A program made the position numbers and the translations under genes. Below are positions 46,563 through 54,969 of a stretch of 64,000 nt of DNA, in pieces; the first letter of the stretch is position 1; every line of letters starts with the position of its first letter. This DNA is from Pseudoalteromonas sp. T1lg48 (GTDB lineage Bacteria > Pseudomonadota > Gammaproteobacteria > Enterobacterales > Alteromonadaceae): NCBI RefSeq assembly GCF_002964785.1, contig NZ_PQCC01000001.1:186001-250000 (forward strand), read 5' to 3'. Below the pieces are notes generated by a model that worked only from the letters and a program-made list of their open reading frames with translations, was not told the origin of the DNA and searched no databases.

Positions 46563-47729
46563 TTGCCTCAAGACACTATCAATTATCCTGAACTAGCCCA
46601 GCAAATTAAGCAATGGGCAAGCGAACTGGGTTTTGCCGATGCCGCAATCTGCGATATCGATTTGCGCCAGCATGAAGCCCAGTTACAACGCTGGCTCGAT
46701 TTAGGGTATCACGGCGAAATGAACTTTATGGCCGAGCATGGTACCAAGCGCTCACGCCCGGATGAACTGGTACCGGGCACGCAGCGGGTGATCTCCCTGA
46801 AAATGCACTATCTGCCCCCCGATGCAGGCTTTGCGAAAACTTTAAAAGACCCGAACCTGGCCTATATCAGTCGCTACGCCCTGGGCCGCGATTACCACAA
46901 GCTTATGCGCAACCGCATTAAGAAGCTAGGTCAGCGCATAAGCGAACAGGTGGAAAACCTTGGCTTTCGTCCCTTTGTCGACTCGGCTCCGGTGCTAGAG
47001 CGTCAGCTAGCCGCCAAGGCGGGACTGGGCTTTACCGGCAAGCACAGTTTAATTATCGACAAACAGGCGGGCTCCTGGTTCTTTTTGGGTGAATTATTTG
47101 TCGATATTCCCCTCCCCGTGGACGACCCCGCCGAGCGCCAGGCCAGCCTGGGCGACTGTGGCAATTGCGTGGCTTGTATGACCATGTGCCCTACCGGCGC
47201 CATAGTTGAACCCTTTGTGGTCGATGCCCGCAAATGTATTTCCTACCTGACCATAGAACTTAAAGGCGCCATTCCCGAGCGGTACCGTCAGGCCATGGGC
47301 AACCGTATTTATGGCTGTGATGATTGCCAGCTGATTTGCCCCTGGAATCGCTATGGTCAAATTACCGCCGAGCAAGACTTTCATGCCCGGGCTCAACTGC
47401 GCGATCAAAGCCTGCTTACGCTCTTTAATTGGGATGAAGCAACCTTTTTAAAGAACACCGAAGGCAGCCCGATACGCCGCATTGGCCATCAGCGCTGGCT
47501 TCGCAATATTGCCGTGGCTCTGGGTAATGCCCCATATGATAAAACCATAGTGCAGGCCCTTGAGGCACGACTCAGTGAGGTCGATGAGCTGGTTAGCGAG
47601 CATATTCACTGGGCATTGACACAACAGCAAAACAAAGCACAGGCCATAGAGGTCAAGGTTATTAGCACCGAGAAGAAGACCCAACGCCTTATTCGTGCCG
47701 TGGAAAAAGGTTTAGTTCGGGACGCGTAG
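46563..47729 (+). CDS. queG: Epoxyqueuosine reductase QueG
   Basis: 388 residues from a TTG at 46563 (no ATG occurs before the conserved LGFADAAICDIDL). Cobalamin-dependent reduction of epoxyqueuosine to queuosine in tRNA. Two 4Fe-4S motifs are visible: CGNCVACMTMCP (about 199-210) and CDDCQLICPWNR. FVDSAPVLERQLAAKAGLGF is a family signature. Its promoter must overlap the nnr coding region, since the divergent starts are 12 nt apart. Confidence 0.94.
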   Translation: MPQDTINYPELAQQIKQWASELGFADAAICDIDLRQHEAQLQRWLDLGYHGEMNFMAEHGTKRSRPDELVPGTQRVISLKMHYLPPDAGFAKTLKDPNLAYISRYALGRDYHKLMRNRIKKLGQRISEQVENLGFRPFVDSAPVLERQLAAKAGLGFTGKHSLIIDKQAGSWFFLGELFVDIPLPVDDPAERQASLGDCGNCVACMTMCPTGAIVEPFVVDARKCISYLTIELKGAIPERYRQAMGNRIYGCDDCQLICPWNRYGQITAEQDFHARAQLRDQSLLTLFNWDEATFLKNTEGSPIRRIGHQRWLRNIAVALGNAPYDKTIVQALEARLSEVDELVSEHIHWALTQQQNKAQAIEVKVISTEKKTQRLIRAVEKGLVRDA

Positions 47730-47764
47730 TTCGAGACGCGCAGTTAGAGGCACATAGCATCCCC

Positions 47765-48187
47765 CTAACTAACAGCGCCTCGCTCCCCACACAATTGGGA
47801 TAACCGTTTATCGGTAGCTTCCACTAGGGCACACAACTGCGCGCGAAGATTGGCATGGCGTTGCGGCACTTGCTCCGGCATAGTCAAAATAAGCAGGCTG
47901 ACTTTGTCACAATTAACCAATAGGTGTTGAGAAAACTCCTGCAAGCGACCCCGCCCTTTCAACATATCAAATAGTTCGATAACGATGGGAGAGCATGTCC
48001 CCGTATGGGCCAGGTGCAACACCTTGCCGCCTAAACGTAATTCGACATTACTTTGTAATCCCAACTCCTGCACGGTGTCGATCAGGGCCGCACCCAATTG
48101 TGCCGGCTCACCAAACTGTTCGATTTGCATCACGTAATCACGCGCCGTATTTGCTTCACCGCACTTTGACACCCTTTGCCCCGCCAT
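47765..48187 (-). CDS. Stand-alone domain resembling a response-regulator output region
   Basis: 140 residues. The segment from about residue 28 (LGAALIDTVQELGLQSNVELRLGGKVL, cited in part; PIVIELFDMLKGRGRLQEF; VSLLILTMPEQ; LCALVEATDKRL) resembles, by memory, the C-terminal part of proteins in marine gammaproteobacteria that carry an N-terminal receiver domain. No receiver is present here, and an in-frame stop eight codons upstream rules out a longer form. It may be a remnant or a separate sensor module. Function unknown. Confidence 0.5.
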   Translation of the reverse strand: MAGQRVSKCGEANTARDYVMQIEQFGEPAQLGAALIDTVQELGLQSNVELRLGGKVLHLAHTGTCSPIVIELFDMLKGRGRLQEFSQHLLVNCDKVSLLILTMPEQVPQRHANLRAQLCALVEATDKRLSQLCGERGAVS

Positions 48188-48420
48188 CTCTACACTCTTT
48201 TACTTAAGCTTTGTGTAACTATAGTCAATTAAATTAAAGCAACAGCCATTGCGAATCAGTTTACCGGAGCTCCGAACAAGGCAGCGCCTAAGCAGCTAAC
48301 ACAATAGTATTAGCAAAAAATCCCGGTGGATAATTAACAGCAGAAAGTACCAAAAACTACATTGGGAACTGGTTAAAGAGAAAAGGGTATGTGTATCTGA
48401 AAAATCTTTAGGAAGAAAAT

Positions 48421-48496
48421 TGGAGCGGCACACGAGGTTCGAACTCGTGACCTCAACCTTGGCAAGGTTGCGCTCTACCAGCTGAGCTAGTGCCGC
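48421..48496 (-). tRNA. tRNA-Gly(GCC), copy 1
   Basis: 76 nt with encoded CCA. Acceptor arms GCGGCAC/GTGCCGC pair perfectly, the anticodon arm is CAACC-TTGCCAA-GGTTG with anticodon GCC, and the T-arm is ACGAG-TTCGAAC-CTCGT. Same sequence as the other two copies. Confidence 0.98.
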
Positions 48497-48576
48497 TTCA
48501 TAGGTCGCTCTTTGTTTTATCGCTGGTCGCAACCTGAGGTTGCGGCTTTGCAATTTAGCAGCTGAGCTAGTGCCGC
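48497..48576 (-). pseudogene. Degenerate tRNA-Gly copy upstream of copy 1
   Basis: Begins with the exact first 18 nt of the tRNA-Gly gene (GCGGCACTAGCTCAGCTG), then diverges; a decayed anticodon arm (CAACCT...AGGTTG without a 7-nt loop) remains. No T-arm or acceptor 3-prime strand can be made, so it is not a functional tRNA. Confidence 0.75.
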
Positions 48577-48628
48577 TTCATAGGTCTCTGAGATTTTCAC
48601 TAACTACCGAGACAAGAGGTTAGTAAAT

Positions 48629-48704
48629 TGGAGCGGCACACGAGGTTCGAACTCGTGACCTCAACCTTGGCAAGGTTGCGCTCTACCAGCTGAGCTAGTG
48701 CCGC
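48629..48704 (-). tRNA. tRNA-Gly(GCC), copy 2
   Basis: 76 nt, same sequence as copy 1, with anticodon GCC and encoded CCA. Spaced 132 nt from copy 1, with a degenerate copy in between. Confidence 0.98.
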
Positions 48705-48784
48705 TTCATAGGTCGCTCTTTGTTTTATCGCTGGTCGCAACCTGAGGTTGCGGCTTTGCAATTTAGCAGCTGAGCTAGTGCCGC
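48705..48784 (-). pseudogene. Degenerate tRNA-Gly copy upstream of copy 2
   Basis: Nearly the same 80-nt sequence as the degenerate copy at 48497-48576, again starting with 18 nt of tRNA-Gly and keeping a CAACCT/AGGTTG remnant. The conservation of the decayed unit points to recent duplication of the whole tRNA plus spacer block. Confidence 0.75.
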
Positions 48785-48837
48785 TTCACAAATGCTCTGA
48801 AGTGAGATTCAAACGTTGAGCTAAACGAGTGAAAATT

Positions 48838-48913
48838 TGGAGCGGCACACGAGGTTCGAACTCGTGACCTCAACCTTGGCAAGGTTGCGCTCTACCAGCT
48901 GAGCTAGTGCCGC
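48838..48913 (-). tRNA. tRNA-Gly(GCC), copy 3
   Basis: 76 nt, same sequence as copies 1 and 2. It is the first intact tRNA in the transcription direction. Confidence 0.98.
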
Positions 48914-48991
48914 TTCATAAGGTCGCTCATAAAATTTCCGCTGGAGCGCAACTGGTTGCGTCTAACGTTTTAGCAGCTGAGCTAGTGCCGC
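48914..48991 (-). pseudogene. Degenerate tRNA-Gly copy upstream of copy 3
   Basis: Starts with the same 18-nt tRNA head; the following part (CGCAACC/GGTTGCG-like stem, then GGAAATTTTATGAGCGACC) has diverged from the other two degenerate copies. It is the promoter-proximal unit. Confidence 0.7.
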
Positions 48992-49042
48992 TTCATTAGG
49001 GCTTAAATAACAAACAAAGCTGTTCGTCTTAAGCGGGGCAGG

Positions 49043-49070
49043 ATTCTACAATATTGCCCCTTGTTTGCAA
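49043..49070 (-). promoter_or_regulatory. Stable-RNA promoter of the tRNA-Gly array
   Basis: TTGCAA (49065-49070 complement), a 16-nt spacer, and TAGAAT (49043-49048 complement), followed by a GC-rich CCTGCCCCGC stretch. Such a GC-rich discriminator is typical of tRNA and rRNA promoters under stringent control. Confidence 0.7.
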
Positions 49071-49088
49071 GCCCTTTTTTAGGATTTT

Positions 49089-49634
49089 TTAAATTTTGAA
49101 GATTTCTGTACGATAAACCTGCAATTCCATGATCGAGTCCTTAATATCGTCCAAAGCCAGGTGTGACCCCTGCTTGGTTACTTTATTGAGGACCTCGGGC
49201 TGCCAGCGTCGTGCTAATTCTTTAATGGTGCTGACATCGATATTGCGATAGTGGAAGTAGTTATCCAGCTCGGGCATATAACGTACGAGAAAACGGCGAT
49301 CCTGGCCGATGGAATTACCACATAAGGGAGAGGCCCCTTTTGGCACCCATTGCTCCAAAAATGCCAGGGTTTCAGCCATGGCTTCTTGCTCCGTCACCTC
49401 ACTGGCTTTGCACCGTGCAGTTAACCCCGACTTACCGTGTTGGTTGGTGCACCACTCATCCATGCCATCGAGCAATTCATCACTTTGTTTAATGGCAATA
49501 ACCGGGCCTTGAGCAAGAATATTAAGCTCACTGTCGGTAATTATGGTCGCTATTTCCAAGATCCGGTCATGCTCTGGGTTTAATCCCGTCATTTCCAAAT
49601 CTAACCACACTAAATTCTTATCATTCACGGCCAT
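49089..49634 (-). CDS. orn: Oligoribonuclease
   Basis: 181 residues; DEDDh exonuclease that degrades di- to pentaribonucleotides, ending RNA and cyclic-di-GMP turnover. [20 protein letters not shown] (Asp and Glu of motif I) and [18 protein letters not shown], then the [14 protein letters not shown] motif III, are present. It is divergent from rsgA, the common arrangement. Confidence 0.97.
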   Translation of the reverse strand: MAVNDKNLVWLDLEMTGLNPEHDRILEIATIITDSELNILAQGPVIAIKQSDELLDGMDEWCTNQHGKSGLTARCKASEVTEQEAMAETLAFLEQWVPKGASPLCGNSIGQDRRFLVRYMPELDNYFHYRNIDVSTIKELARRWQPEVLNKVTKQGSHLALDDIKDSIMELQVYRTEIFKI

Positions 49635-49750
49635 CTCAGCCCAACCCTGCTTTACTTTCGGTTTAACGCAATAAGATATATCATATTAGCTTAACTCATA
49701 GACCTAAAGCTTTTTTAAAAAGGTTTAGACCAGCTAAGTACAGAGACCGC

Positions 49751-50809
49751 GTGGCAAAAAAGAAAAAACTGTCCAAAGGCCAAGCTCGACGCATTCGAGC
49801 TAACCACCAAAAGCGCTTACAACGCGCCAAAGAAAGCTCAGCCGACACCAACATTACAGAATTCGATAGCGATAATCTCGGTGCTCAGGAGCCGGGGGTT
49901 GTTGTCAGTCGCTTTGGCCAACATGCCGACGTAGAAACGCCCGACGGTGAAGTACTTCGCTGTAACATTCGCCGTACCGTAACCAGTTTGGTGTGTGGCG
50001 ATGAAGTACTATTCCGCCGCGCTAACGTCAGCGATGGTGACATTGCCGGCGTGGTTGAGCTGGTTGAAGAACGCCGCTCACAACTCACTCGCCCCGACTT
50101 TTATGATGGCGTTAAGGTGGTGGCTGCCAATATCGATCAGATTCTGATGGTATCGGCCGTGGTGCCCGAGTTCAGTACGCAAATTATCGACCGCTATATC
50201 GTCGCCTGTGAAGACATGGGCATTGCCCCGGTATTGCTGTTAAATAAGGTCGACATGCTTGAGGATGAAGACCGCGATATGTTTATGGAAATACTCGCCG
50301 AATATCATGAGCTGGGCTACGACATTCATCTGGTCAGCAGCCACAGTGGCGAAGGCATGGATAACCTTAAAGCCGAGCTGGTCGATAAAAACAGTATTTT
50401 CGTGGGTCAAAGTGGCGTCGGTAAATCAAGCCTGGTTAACGCCTTGCTGCCCGATGCCGAGATCCTCACTCAGGAAGTCTCCTCTAACAGCGGCCTAGGG
50501 CAACATACCACCACTGTCTCGCGCCTGCATCACCTGCCCAGCGGCGGTAATCTGATTGACTCACCGGGTATCCGCGAATTCGGTTTATGGCATCTCGAGC
50601 CGGAGCGTGTGGCCTGGTGCTTTAAAGAATTCCGCCAGTTTTTAGGTGGTTGCAAATTCAGAGACTGCAAACATCTGGACGACCCGGGTTGCTTATTACG
50701 CGAGGCCGTTGAAAATGGCGATATCGCCGAGTTTCGCTTTGAAAACTACCACCGTATTATCGAATCAATGGCGGATGGTCGCGCTGGAGCCCGAAATCCA
50801 CGGGTGTAA
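49751..50809 (+). CDS. rsgA: Ribosome small-subunit-dependent GTPase RsgA
   Basis: 352 residues from GTG 49751. Order: basic N-terminus ([18 protein letters not shown]), OB fold, circularly permuted GTPase domain (NKVDML G4, [13 protein letters not shown]1, [14 protein letters not shown]3) and a C-terminal zinc finger ([14 protein letters not shown]). Checks 30S maturation. Followed by psd with a 117-nt gap. Confidence 0.97.
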   Translation: MAKKKKLSKGQARRIRANHQKRLQRAKESSADTNITEFDSDNLGAQEPGVVVSRFGQHADVETPDGEVLRCNIRRTVTSLVCGDEVLFRRANVSDGDIAGVVELVEERRSQLTRPDFYDGVKVVAANIDQILMVSAVVPEFSTQIIDRYIVACEDMGIAPVLLLNKVDMLEDEDRDMFMEILAEYHELGYDIHLVSSHSGEGMDNLKAELVDKNSIFVGQSGVGKSSLVNALLPDAEILTQEVSSNSGLGQHTTTVSRLHHLPSGGNLIDSPGIREFGLWHLEPERVAWCFKEFRQFLGGCKFRDCKHLDDPGCLLREAVENGDIAEFRFENYHRIIESMADGRAGARNPRV

Positions 50810-50926
50810 ACTGGTAGCCTGAGGCACCGTTATAAGGCCTGACCAAGACTCCTGCCTGATTATTAGGCTATGGTTTTTACTCCTTGATTTAGCTACCATT
50901 CGTAAAAATATTTTGAGAATTAAACA

Positions 50927-51793
50927 GTGAACTTAGATAAAGTAAAAATTGCTCTTCAATATGCAATGCCGAAGCACGGCGTATCCCGTTTGGTTGGAAA
51001 ACTTGCCGCGGCCAAAGCCGGCAAGCTGACCACCGCACTTATCAAGTTGTTTATCAAACAATACAAGATTGATATGAGCGAAGCCTTGCATGAAGCCCCT
51101 GAGCATTATCAAACCTTTAATGAGTTCTTCACTCGCCCGCTCAAGCCCGGCATTCGCCCATTAGCCGAAGACGCCGACATTGTCGCGCACCCGGTCGACG
51201 GCGCCATTAGCCAATTGGGTGATATTCTCGACGGTCAATTAGTGCAGGCCAAGGGCCACTACTACAGCCTGCAGGCCTTATTAGGCGGTAAAGAGGCGGA
51301 TGCGGAGCCTTTTTGGGGTGGTAAGTTTGCCACTATTTACTTGGCACCCAAGGATTATCACCGTATCCACATGCCCGTCGATGGCACCCTAAAACGCATG
51401 ATCTACGTACCCGGTGACTTGTTCTCGGTTAATCCGTTGACGGCGCAAAACGTGCCTAACCTGTTTGCCCGCAACGAGCGTGTAGTGGCCATATTCGATA
51501 CCGAGATAGGTCCGCTTGCCATGGTCTTGGTCGGCGCCACCATAGTAGCCAGTATCGAAACCGTTTGGGCCGGCACAGTAACGCCACCAGCGGGTAAAGA
51601 CGTATTCAGTTGGGATTACCCCAGCACCGGAGATCGTGCCGTACATCTGAAAAAGGGTGAAGAAATGGGCCGCTTTAAACTGGGCTCCACCGTGGTGTTG
51701 GCCTGGGGCGCCAATCAAGCCGACTTCCTCAGCACTCAGGCCCCCGAGACGGTAACTCGCATGGGGACCCCTTTTGCGAAGTTAGTCGACTAA
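50927..51793 (+). CDS. psd: Phosphatidylserine decarboxylase proenzyme
   Basis: 288 residues from GTG 50927. It makes phosphatidylethanolamine at the inner membrane. The autocleavage motif LGST ([11 protein letters not shown], about residue 250-260) generates the pyruvoyl group; HPVDG and [10 protein letters not shown] give the conserved His residues. Follows rsgA as in E. coli. Its 3-prime end overlaps the convergent GNAT gene by 12 nt. Confidence 0.96.
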   Translation: MNLDKVKIALQYAMPKHGVSRLVGKLAAAKAGKLTTALIKLFIKQYKIDMSEALHEAPEHYQTFNEFFTRPLKPGIRPLAEDADIVAHPVDGAISQLGDILDGQLVQAKGHYYSLQALLGGKEADAEPFWGGKFATIYLAPKDYHRIHMPVDGTLKRMIYVPGDLFSVNPLTAQNVPNLFARNERVVAIFDTEIGPLAMVLVGATIVASIETVWAGTVTPPAGKDVFSWDYPSTGDRAVHLKKGEEMGRFKLGSTVVLAWGANQADFLSTQAPETVTRMGTPFAKLVD

Positions 51794-52270
51794 ACTCTTC
51801 CCCAGGATGGTCAGGTTATAATGCTGGCCATCCATAGTCGCTACCTTAGGTAGCTCCCCCCATTGGCTAAACCCAGCCTGCTTAAACAAACGAATGCTTG
51901 GTGTGTTATGGCTAAATATAAAGGCCAACAGATTGGTGACACCCAAGCGTTTCGCCTGCTGCTCGGCAAATGCCAGGCTCTGCTTTCCTAAGCCACGACC
52001 GCGCACCGATTCACACAGGTAAATGGCAACCTCCACGGTTTGCTCGTAAGCGGGACGACCATAGAAGGATTTGAAGCTCACCCAGCCAACCACCCGATCC
52101 TCATCTTTGCATACAAAAATGGGCCGCTTGTCATTATGGGATAAAAACCACTCTCGACGGGACTCGACGCTGACCAATTCGGTGTCGGCGGTAACCATGC
52201 GACTGGGGATGGTTTGATTATAAATGGCGACTATACTGGGTAAATCTTCAATCTGAGCGGGTACAAACAT
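51782..52270 (-). CDS. GNAT-family N-acetyltransferase (phosphinothricin-type)
   Basis: 162 residues, single GNAT domain. [18 protein letters not shown] (acetyl-CoA loop RGRGLG, about 92-97) and [22 protein letters not shown] are characteristic, and the start region [17 protein letters not shown] is similar to the phosphinothricin acetyltransferase group. The substrate is unknown. Convergent with psd. Confidence 0.85.
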   Translation of the reverse strand: MFVPAQIEDLPSIVAIYNQTIPSRMVTADTELVSVESRREWFLSHNDKRPIFVCKDEDRVVGWVSFKSFYGRPAYEQTVEVAIYLCESVRGRGLGKQSLAFAEQQAKRLGVTNLLAFIFSHNTPSIRLFKQAGFSQWGELPKVATMDGQHYNLTILGKSLVD

Positions 52271-52349
52271 AATTCAGCCACAAGTCTGGGTGATCTAATG
52301 TGCCGATACTAACCTATAAAGTAAAACTAACAATAATTTGAGAGTAAAC

Positions 52350-52892
52350 ATGTTGAAATTATTTTTTGCCACACTGATGACTATGAGTGCCTCCTTGGCT
52401 TATGCCAGTGACAACCAAGAGTGCGGCGACTTTACCGATATCGAGGTGCGCAAGTTGCGCTCCGAGCAAAGCGTGAACTTATGCCAGTTTAAAGACTCCC
52501 CCTTGCTCATCGTCAACACCGCGAGCAACTGCGGCTTTACACCCCAATTTAAGGAGCTCGAACAGCTGCACCAAAAGTACAAGGACCAAGGCTTGGTTAT
52601 TCTGGGTTTTCCCTCCGACGATTTCTTCCAAGAGGAAGATGAAGAAAAAGACACCGCCAAGGTCTGCTTTATCAACTATGGTGTGACCTTTACCATGATG
52701 GCGCCGGTATCGGTGCGCGGCTCAGATGCCCACCCCGTTTTTCAGTTTCTTAATGAGCAAACCAGCTCGCCGAATTGGAATTTTTATAAATATCTGGTGA
52801 GCAAGGACAGACAACAGGTGCAACGCTTTAACAGCCGCACTAAGCCGTTGTCGAGCGAACTAACCACGGCAATTGAGCAGGCGCTAGAATGA
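52350..52892 (+). CDS. Exported glutathione peroxidase family protein
   Basis: 180 residues from ATG 52350 with a signal peptide (cleavage after AYA, about residue 20). Thioredoxin-fold peroxidase with the peroxidatic Cys in VNTASNCGFTPQFKEL (about 63-78) and a C-terminal SPNWNFYKYLV that supplies Asn/Trp. The usual FPCNQF is replaced by FPSDDF, so the catalytic Gln is Asp; catalysis may be altered. Likely periplasmic, reducing peroxides. Confidence 0.85.
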   Translation: MLKLFFATLMTMSASLAYASDNQECGDFTDIEVRKLRSEQSVNLCQFKDSPLLIVNTASNCGFTPQFKELEQLHQKYKDQGLVILGFPSDDFFQEEDEEKDTAKVCFINYGVTFTMMAPVSVRGSDAHPVFQFLNEQTSSPNWNFYKYLVSKDRQQVQRFNSRTKPLSSELTTAIEQALE

Positions 52893-52987
52893 CAAAGGCC
52901 AAACTTCAGCTACAATTACGGTGGCCAACTTAAGGTTGGCAGGCTAGTCTTGTCTCTTTGATTATAAAGATTATATGGAGTGTAAAC

Positions 52988-53269
52988 ATGGCATTGGCAA
53001 GTGCGCGTCACATACTGGTAGATAACGAGGCCTTGTGTCTCGATCTGAAGGAGCAAATTGAGCAAGGCGCTGACTTTGCGGAACTGGCAAAAAGACATTC
53101 AATGTGCCCGAGTTCGCAAGACGGCGGGGCGCTCGGTGAATTTGGTCCCGGTATGATGGTGCCCGAGTTTGATAAAGTAGTATTTTCTGCACCTCTTAAT
53201 GTGGTTCAGGGCCCAGTACAAACCCAATTCGGCTATCACCTTCTTGAGGTCACCAGTCGCAGCGATTAA
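52988..53269 (+). CDS. ppiC: Parvulin-type peptidyl-prolyl isomerase PpiC
   Basis: 93 residues from ATG 52988, a single parvulin domain without signal peptide. [47 protein letters not shown] (cited in part) and [10 protein letters not shown] are signatures. Cytoplasmic proline isomerase. The frame is open 10 codons upstream but only this start fits. Confidence 0.93.
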   Translation: MALASARHILVDNEALCLDLKEQIEQGADFAELAKRHSMCPSSQDGGALGEFGPGMMVPEFDKVVFSAPLNVVQGPVQTQFGYHLLEVTSRSD

Positions 53270-53355
53270 TTCCTTTAAATTTCAGTTGCATTGACCGCCA
53301 AGCCTGCTATGTTGGAGCTCTCGAACACAGACTCACGCTTACGGCAGGTTTGGCA

Positions 53356-53928
53356 ATGCAATTGTATGGCTCCAACACGTCTCCTTTCGCTCGTCGCTTA
53401 CGCATCTGGTGTGAACAGCACAATTTAGCGGTTTCTTATCAACATCTTGATATTTTTTCGCCCGACGGCAGAAAATTCCTTTTGGCGCACAGCCCTGTGG
53501 CTAAGATCCCTTTTTTGGTCGATGGCGAGCAGGTTATTTACGACTCCAATGTCATTTATGACTACCTAACGGCACACTTTAAGCTACCCGGCATGAGCTG
53601 GGATGAACGTAATCAACTCACCATGATCAACGCCGCCAATGACTCGGCCATCGAGCTGCTATTGAGTCAGCGTTCGGGCTTTGATACCAACGAAGAGTAC
53701 TTATTCTTCGACTTACAAAAACAGCGTATCGCCCAGTGCCTTAATGCCTTGGAGCATCAAGTAGAAGCCATGGAACACGCTTATGTGCGGGCCAGTCTCT
53801 TTTGCTTGCTCGATTGGCTACAATTCAGAGAGCTGCATGATTTAACGCCCTACCCGGCACTCACCGCTTTTTTGCAAGCGCAGCAAGCTTTACCCGCAGC
53901 ACAAGCAACCGATCCAAGACAGGGATAA
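53356..53928 (+). CDS. Glutathione S-transferase family protein
   Basis: 190 residues from ATG 53356 (a TTG two codons earlier is less likely). The N-terminal thioredoxin-like domain (LYGSNTSPFARRLRIW, then VAKIPFLVDGEQVIYDSNVIYDYL) is followed by a helical domain. The C-terminal domain is slightly short for the family. It starts a three-gene run with DUF2750 and the recombinase-fold protein (6-nt gaps). Confidence 0.85.
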   Translation: MQLYGSNTSPFARRLRIWCEQHNLAVSYQHLDIFSPDGRKFLLAHSPVAKIPFLVDGEQVIYDSNVIYDYLTAHFKLPGMSWDERNQLTMINAANDSAIELLLSQRSGFDTNEEYLFFDLQKQRIAQCLNALEHQVEAMEHAYVRASLFCLLDWLQFRELHDLTPYPALTAFLQAQQALPAAQATDPRQG

Positions 53929-53934
53929 TAAAAC

Positions 53935-54288
53935 ATGGCACATGACGACATTGAAATTGAATCGCAGTGGGAGTTGTTCTGCGAACAGGTGCAACAAACC
54001 CAAGAGGTGTGGTTACTCGGTAGTGATGACGGCGGGATCGCCTCGGTCAGCTCTGCCTACGACGACAACCAGGATGTGTTGCTAATGTGGCACAGTGAAG
54101 AGCTGGCTCAGGCCCAATGCACCGGTGATTGGCAAGGATTTACCCCGTTTTCCTTATCCCTAGATGAAGTCCTTGAGGACTTTGCCCCTCAGTTGATAGA
54201 CGACAATGTCATGGTCGGTATCAACTGGGATAACCAGGTTTGCACCGAGCTGTCGGCCAAGTCCTTGGTGAGCGCATTAACCGATTAA
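53935..54288 (+). CDS. DUF2750 family protein
   Basis: 117 residues. EVWLLGSDDGGIASVSSAYD, WHSEELAQAQCTGDW and LIDDNVMVGINWD are characteristic of DUF2750. Soluble and acidic; function unknown. It is 6 nt after the GST gene and 6 nt before the recombinase-fold gene, so all three are probably co-transcribed. Confidence 0.82.
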   Translation: MAHDDIEIESQWELFCEQVQQTQEVWLLGSDDGGIASVSSAYDDNQDVLLMWHSEELAQAQCTGDWQGFTPFSLSLDEVLEDFAPQLIDDNVMVGINWDNQVCTELSAKSLVSALTD

Positions 54289-54294
54289 TACGTT

Positions 54295-54969
54295 GTGAAA
54301 ACCCATTTAGGCCGGCGGCCATTTACCAGTATGGAGTTGCATACCCTGTTTTCCGGGTATGTCTATGGTGATGACAAGCAAGCGCGTGAGCAGCCTAAGC
54401 ATTGGCATTTTTGGCTGCCGCTGCTGGCCTATTACAGCGGTGGTTTTAGCGACGAGCTCGCATCATTAGCGCTCAGCGATATCGATATCACCAGCACCAT
54501 CCCAGTTTTACACCTGCATACCCATGGCAAGATAAAGGCCCGTAAAATTCCTATTCACCCGCATTTATTTGCCTGCGGCCTGAGCGAGTACATAGATTTC
54601 GTCAGGACCCAGCAGCACAGCCGCTTATTGTTCGACCTACCGGCTAAGTCGGGACGTTACAGTGAAAAGGCCCGCATTTGGTTTTCCGGTGAGGGCGAGC
54701 GCGCCGGTTATATGCAAAAATGTCACCTGCCGACCGTGGATCAACAAGGCCACAAAACAGCGCTCAGCAGCCTGCGCCTTAATTTTGAGCAAAGCATTCG
54801 CATCAGCGCCATGCAGCTTAACTGCAAACCGGGTTTTTACTACCTGATGGGGCTAAAAGATTACCCCCAGGATGATTTTGCCGATCTGCGCACCCTGCAA
54901 AAGATTGTGCGCGGGGTACGCATAGTGAACGCCCATAGCCATTGGCGACGCTTTTGCGCTCGGAGTTAA
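54295..54969 (+). CDS. Protein with a tyrosine-recombinase-like fold lacking active-site residues
   Basis: 224 residues from GTG 54295. The middle region reads like an integrase catalytic domain: WLPLLAYYSGGFSDELASLALSDID aligns with the Box I pattern but Phe stands where the catalytic Arg is expected; KIKARKIPIHPHLFACGL resembles the Lys beta-hairpin and following helix; HKTALSSLRLNFEQS resembles Box II with its Arg but not His. No candidate catalytic Tyr is in a proper context at the C-terminus. It is probably not an active recombinase. It ends in overlap with the TolB-like gene on the other strand. Confidence 0.55.
   Translation: MKTHLGRRPFTSMELHTLFSGYVYGDDKQAREQPKHWHFWLPLLAYYSGGFSDELASLALSDIDITSTIPVLHLHTHGKIKARKIPIHPHLFACGLSEYIDFVRTQQHSRLLFDLPAKSGRYSEKARIWFSGEGERAGYMQKCHLPTVDQQGHKTALSSLRLNFEQSIRISAMQLNCKPGFYYLMGLKDYPQDDFADLRTLQKIVRGVRIVNAHSHWRRFCARS

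Noticed and set aside
48296-48553. 85-residue minus-strand open frame
   Set aside because: Covers a tRNA-Gly gene and its degenerate neighbour, so it is not protein-coding.
48421-48991. Regularly spaced repeats that look like a short CRISPR array
   Set aside because: The repeats are 76-nt tRNA-Gly genes with full cloverleaf and CCA; the spacers contain tRNA-derived sequence and no cas genes are near.
54295-54969. Active phage integrase marking a mobile element
   Set aside because: Catalytic residues are missing and no phage genes, direct repeats or tRNA-end att sites flank it.
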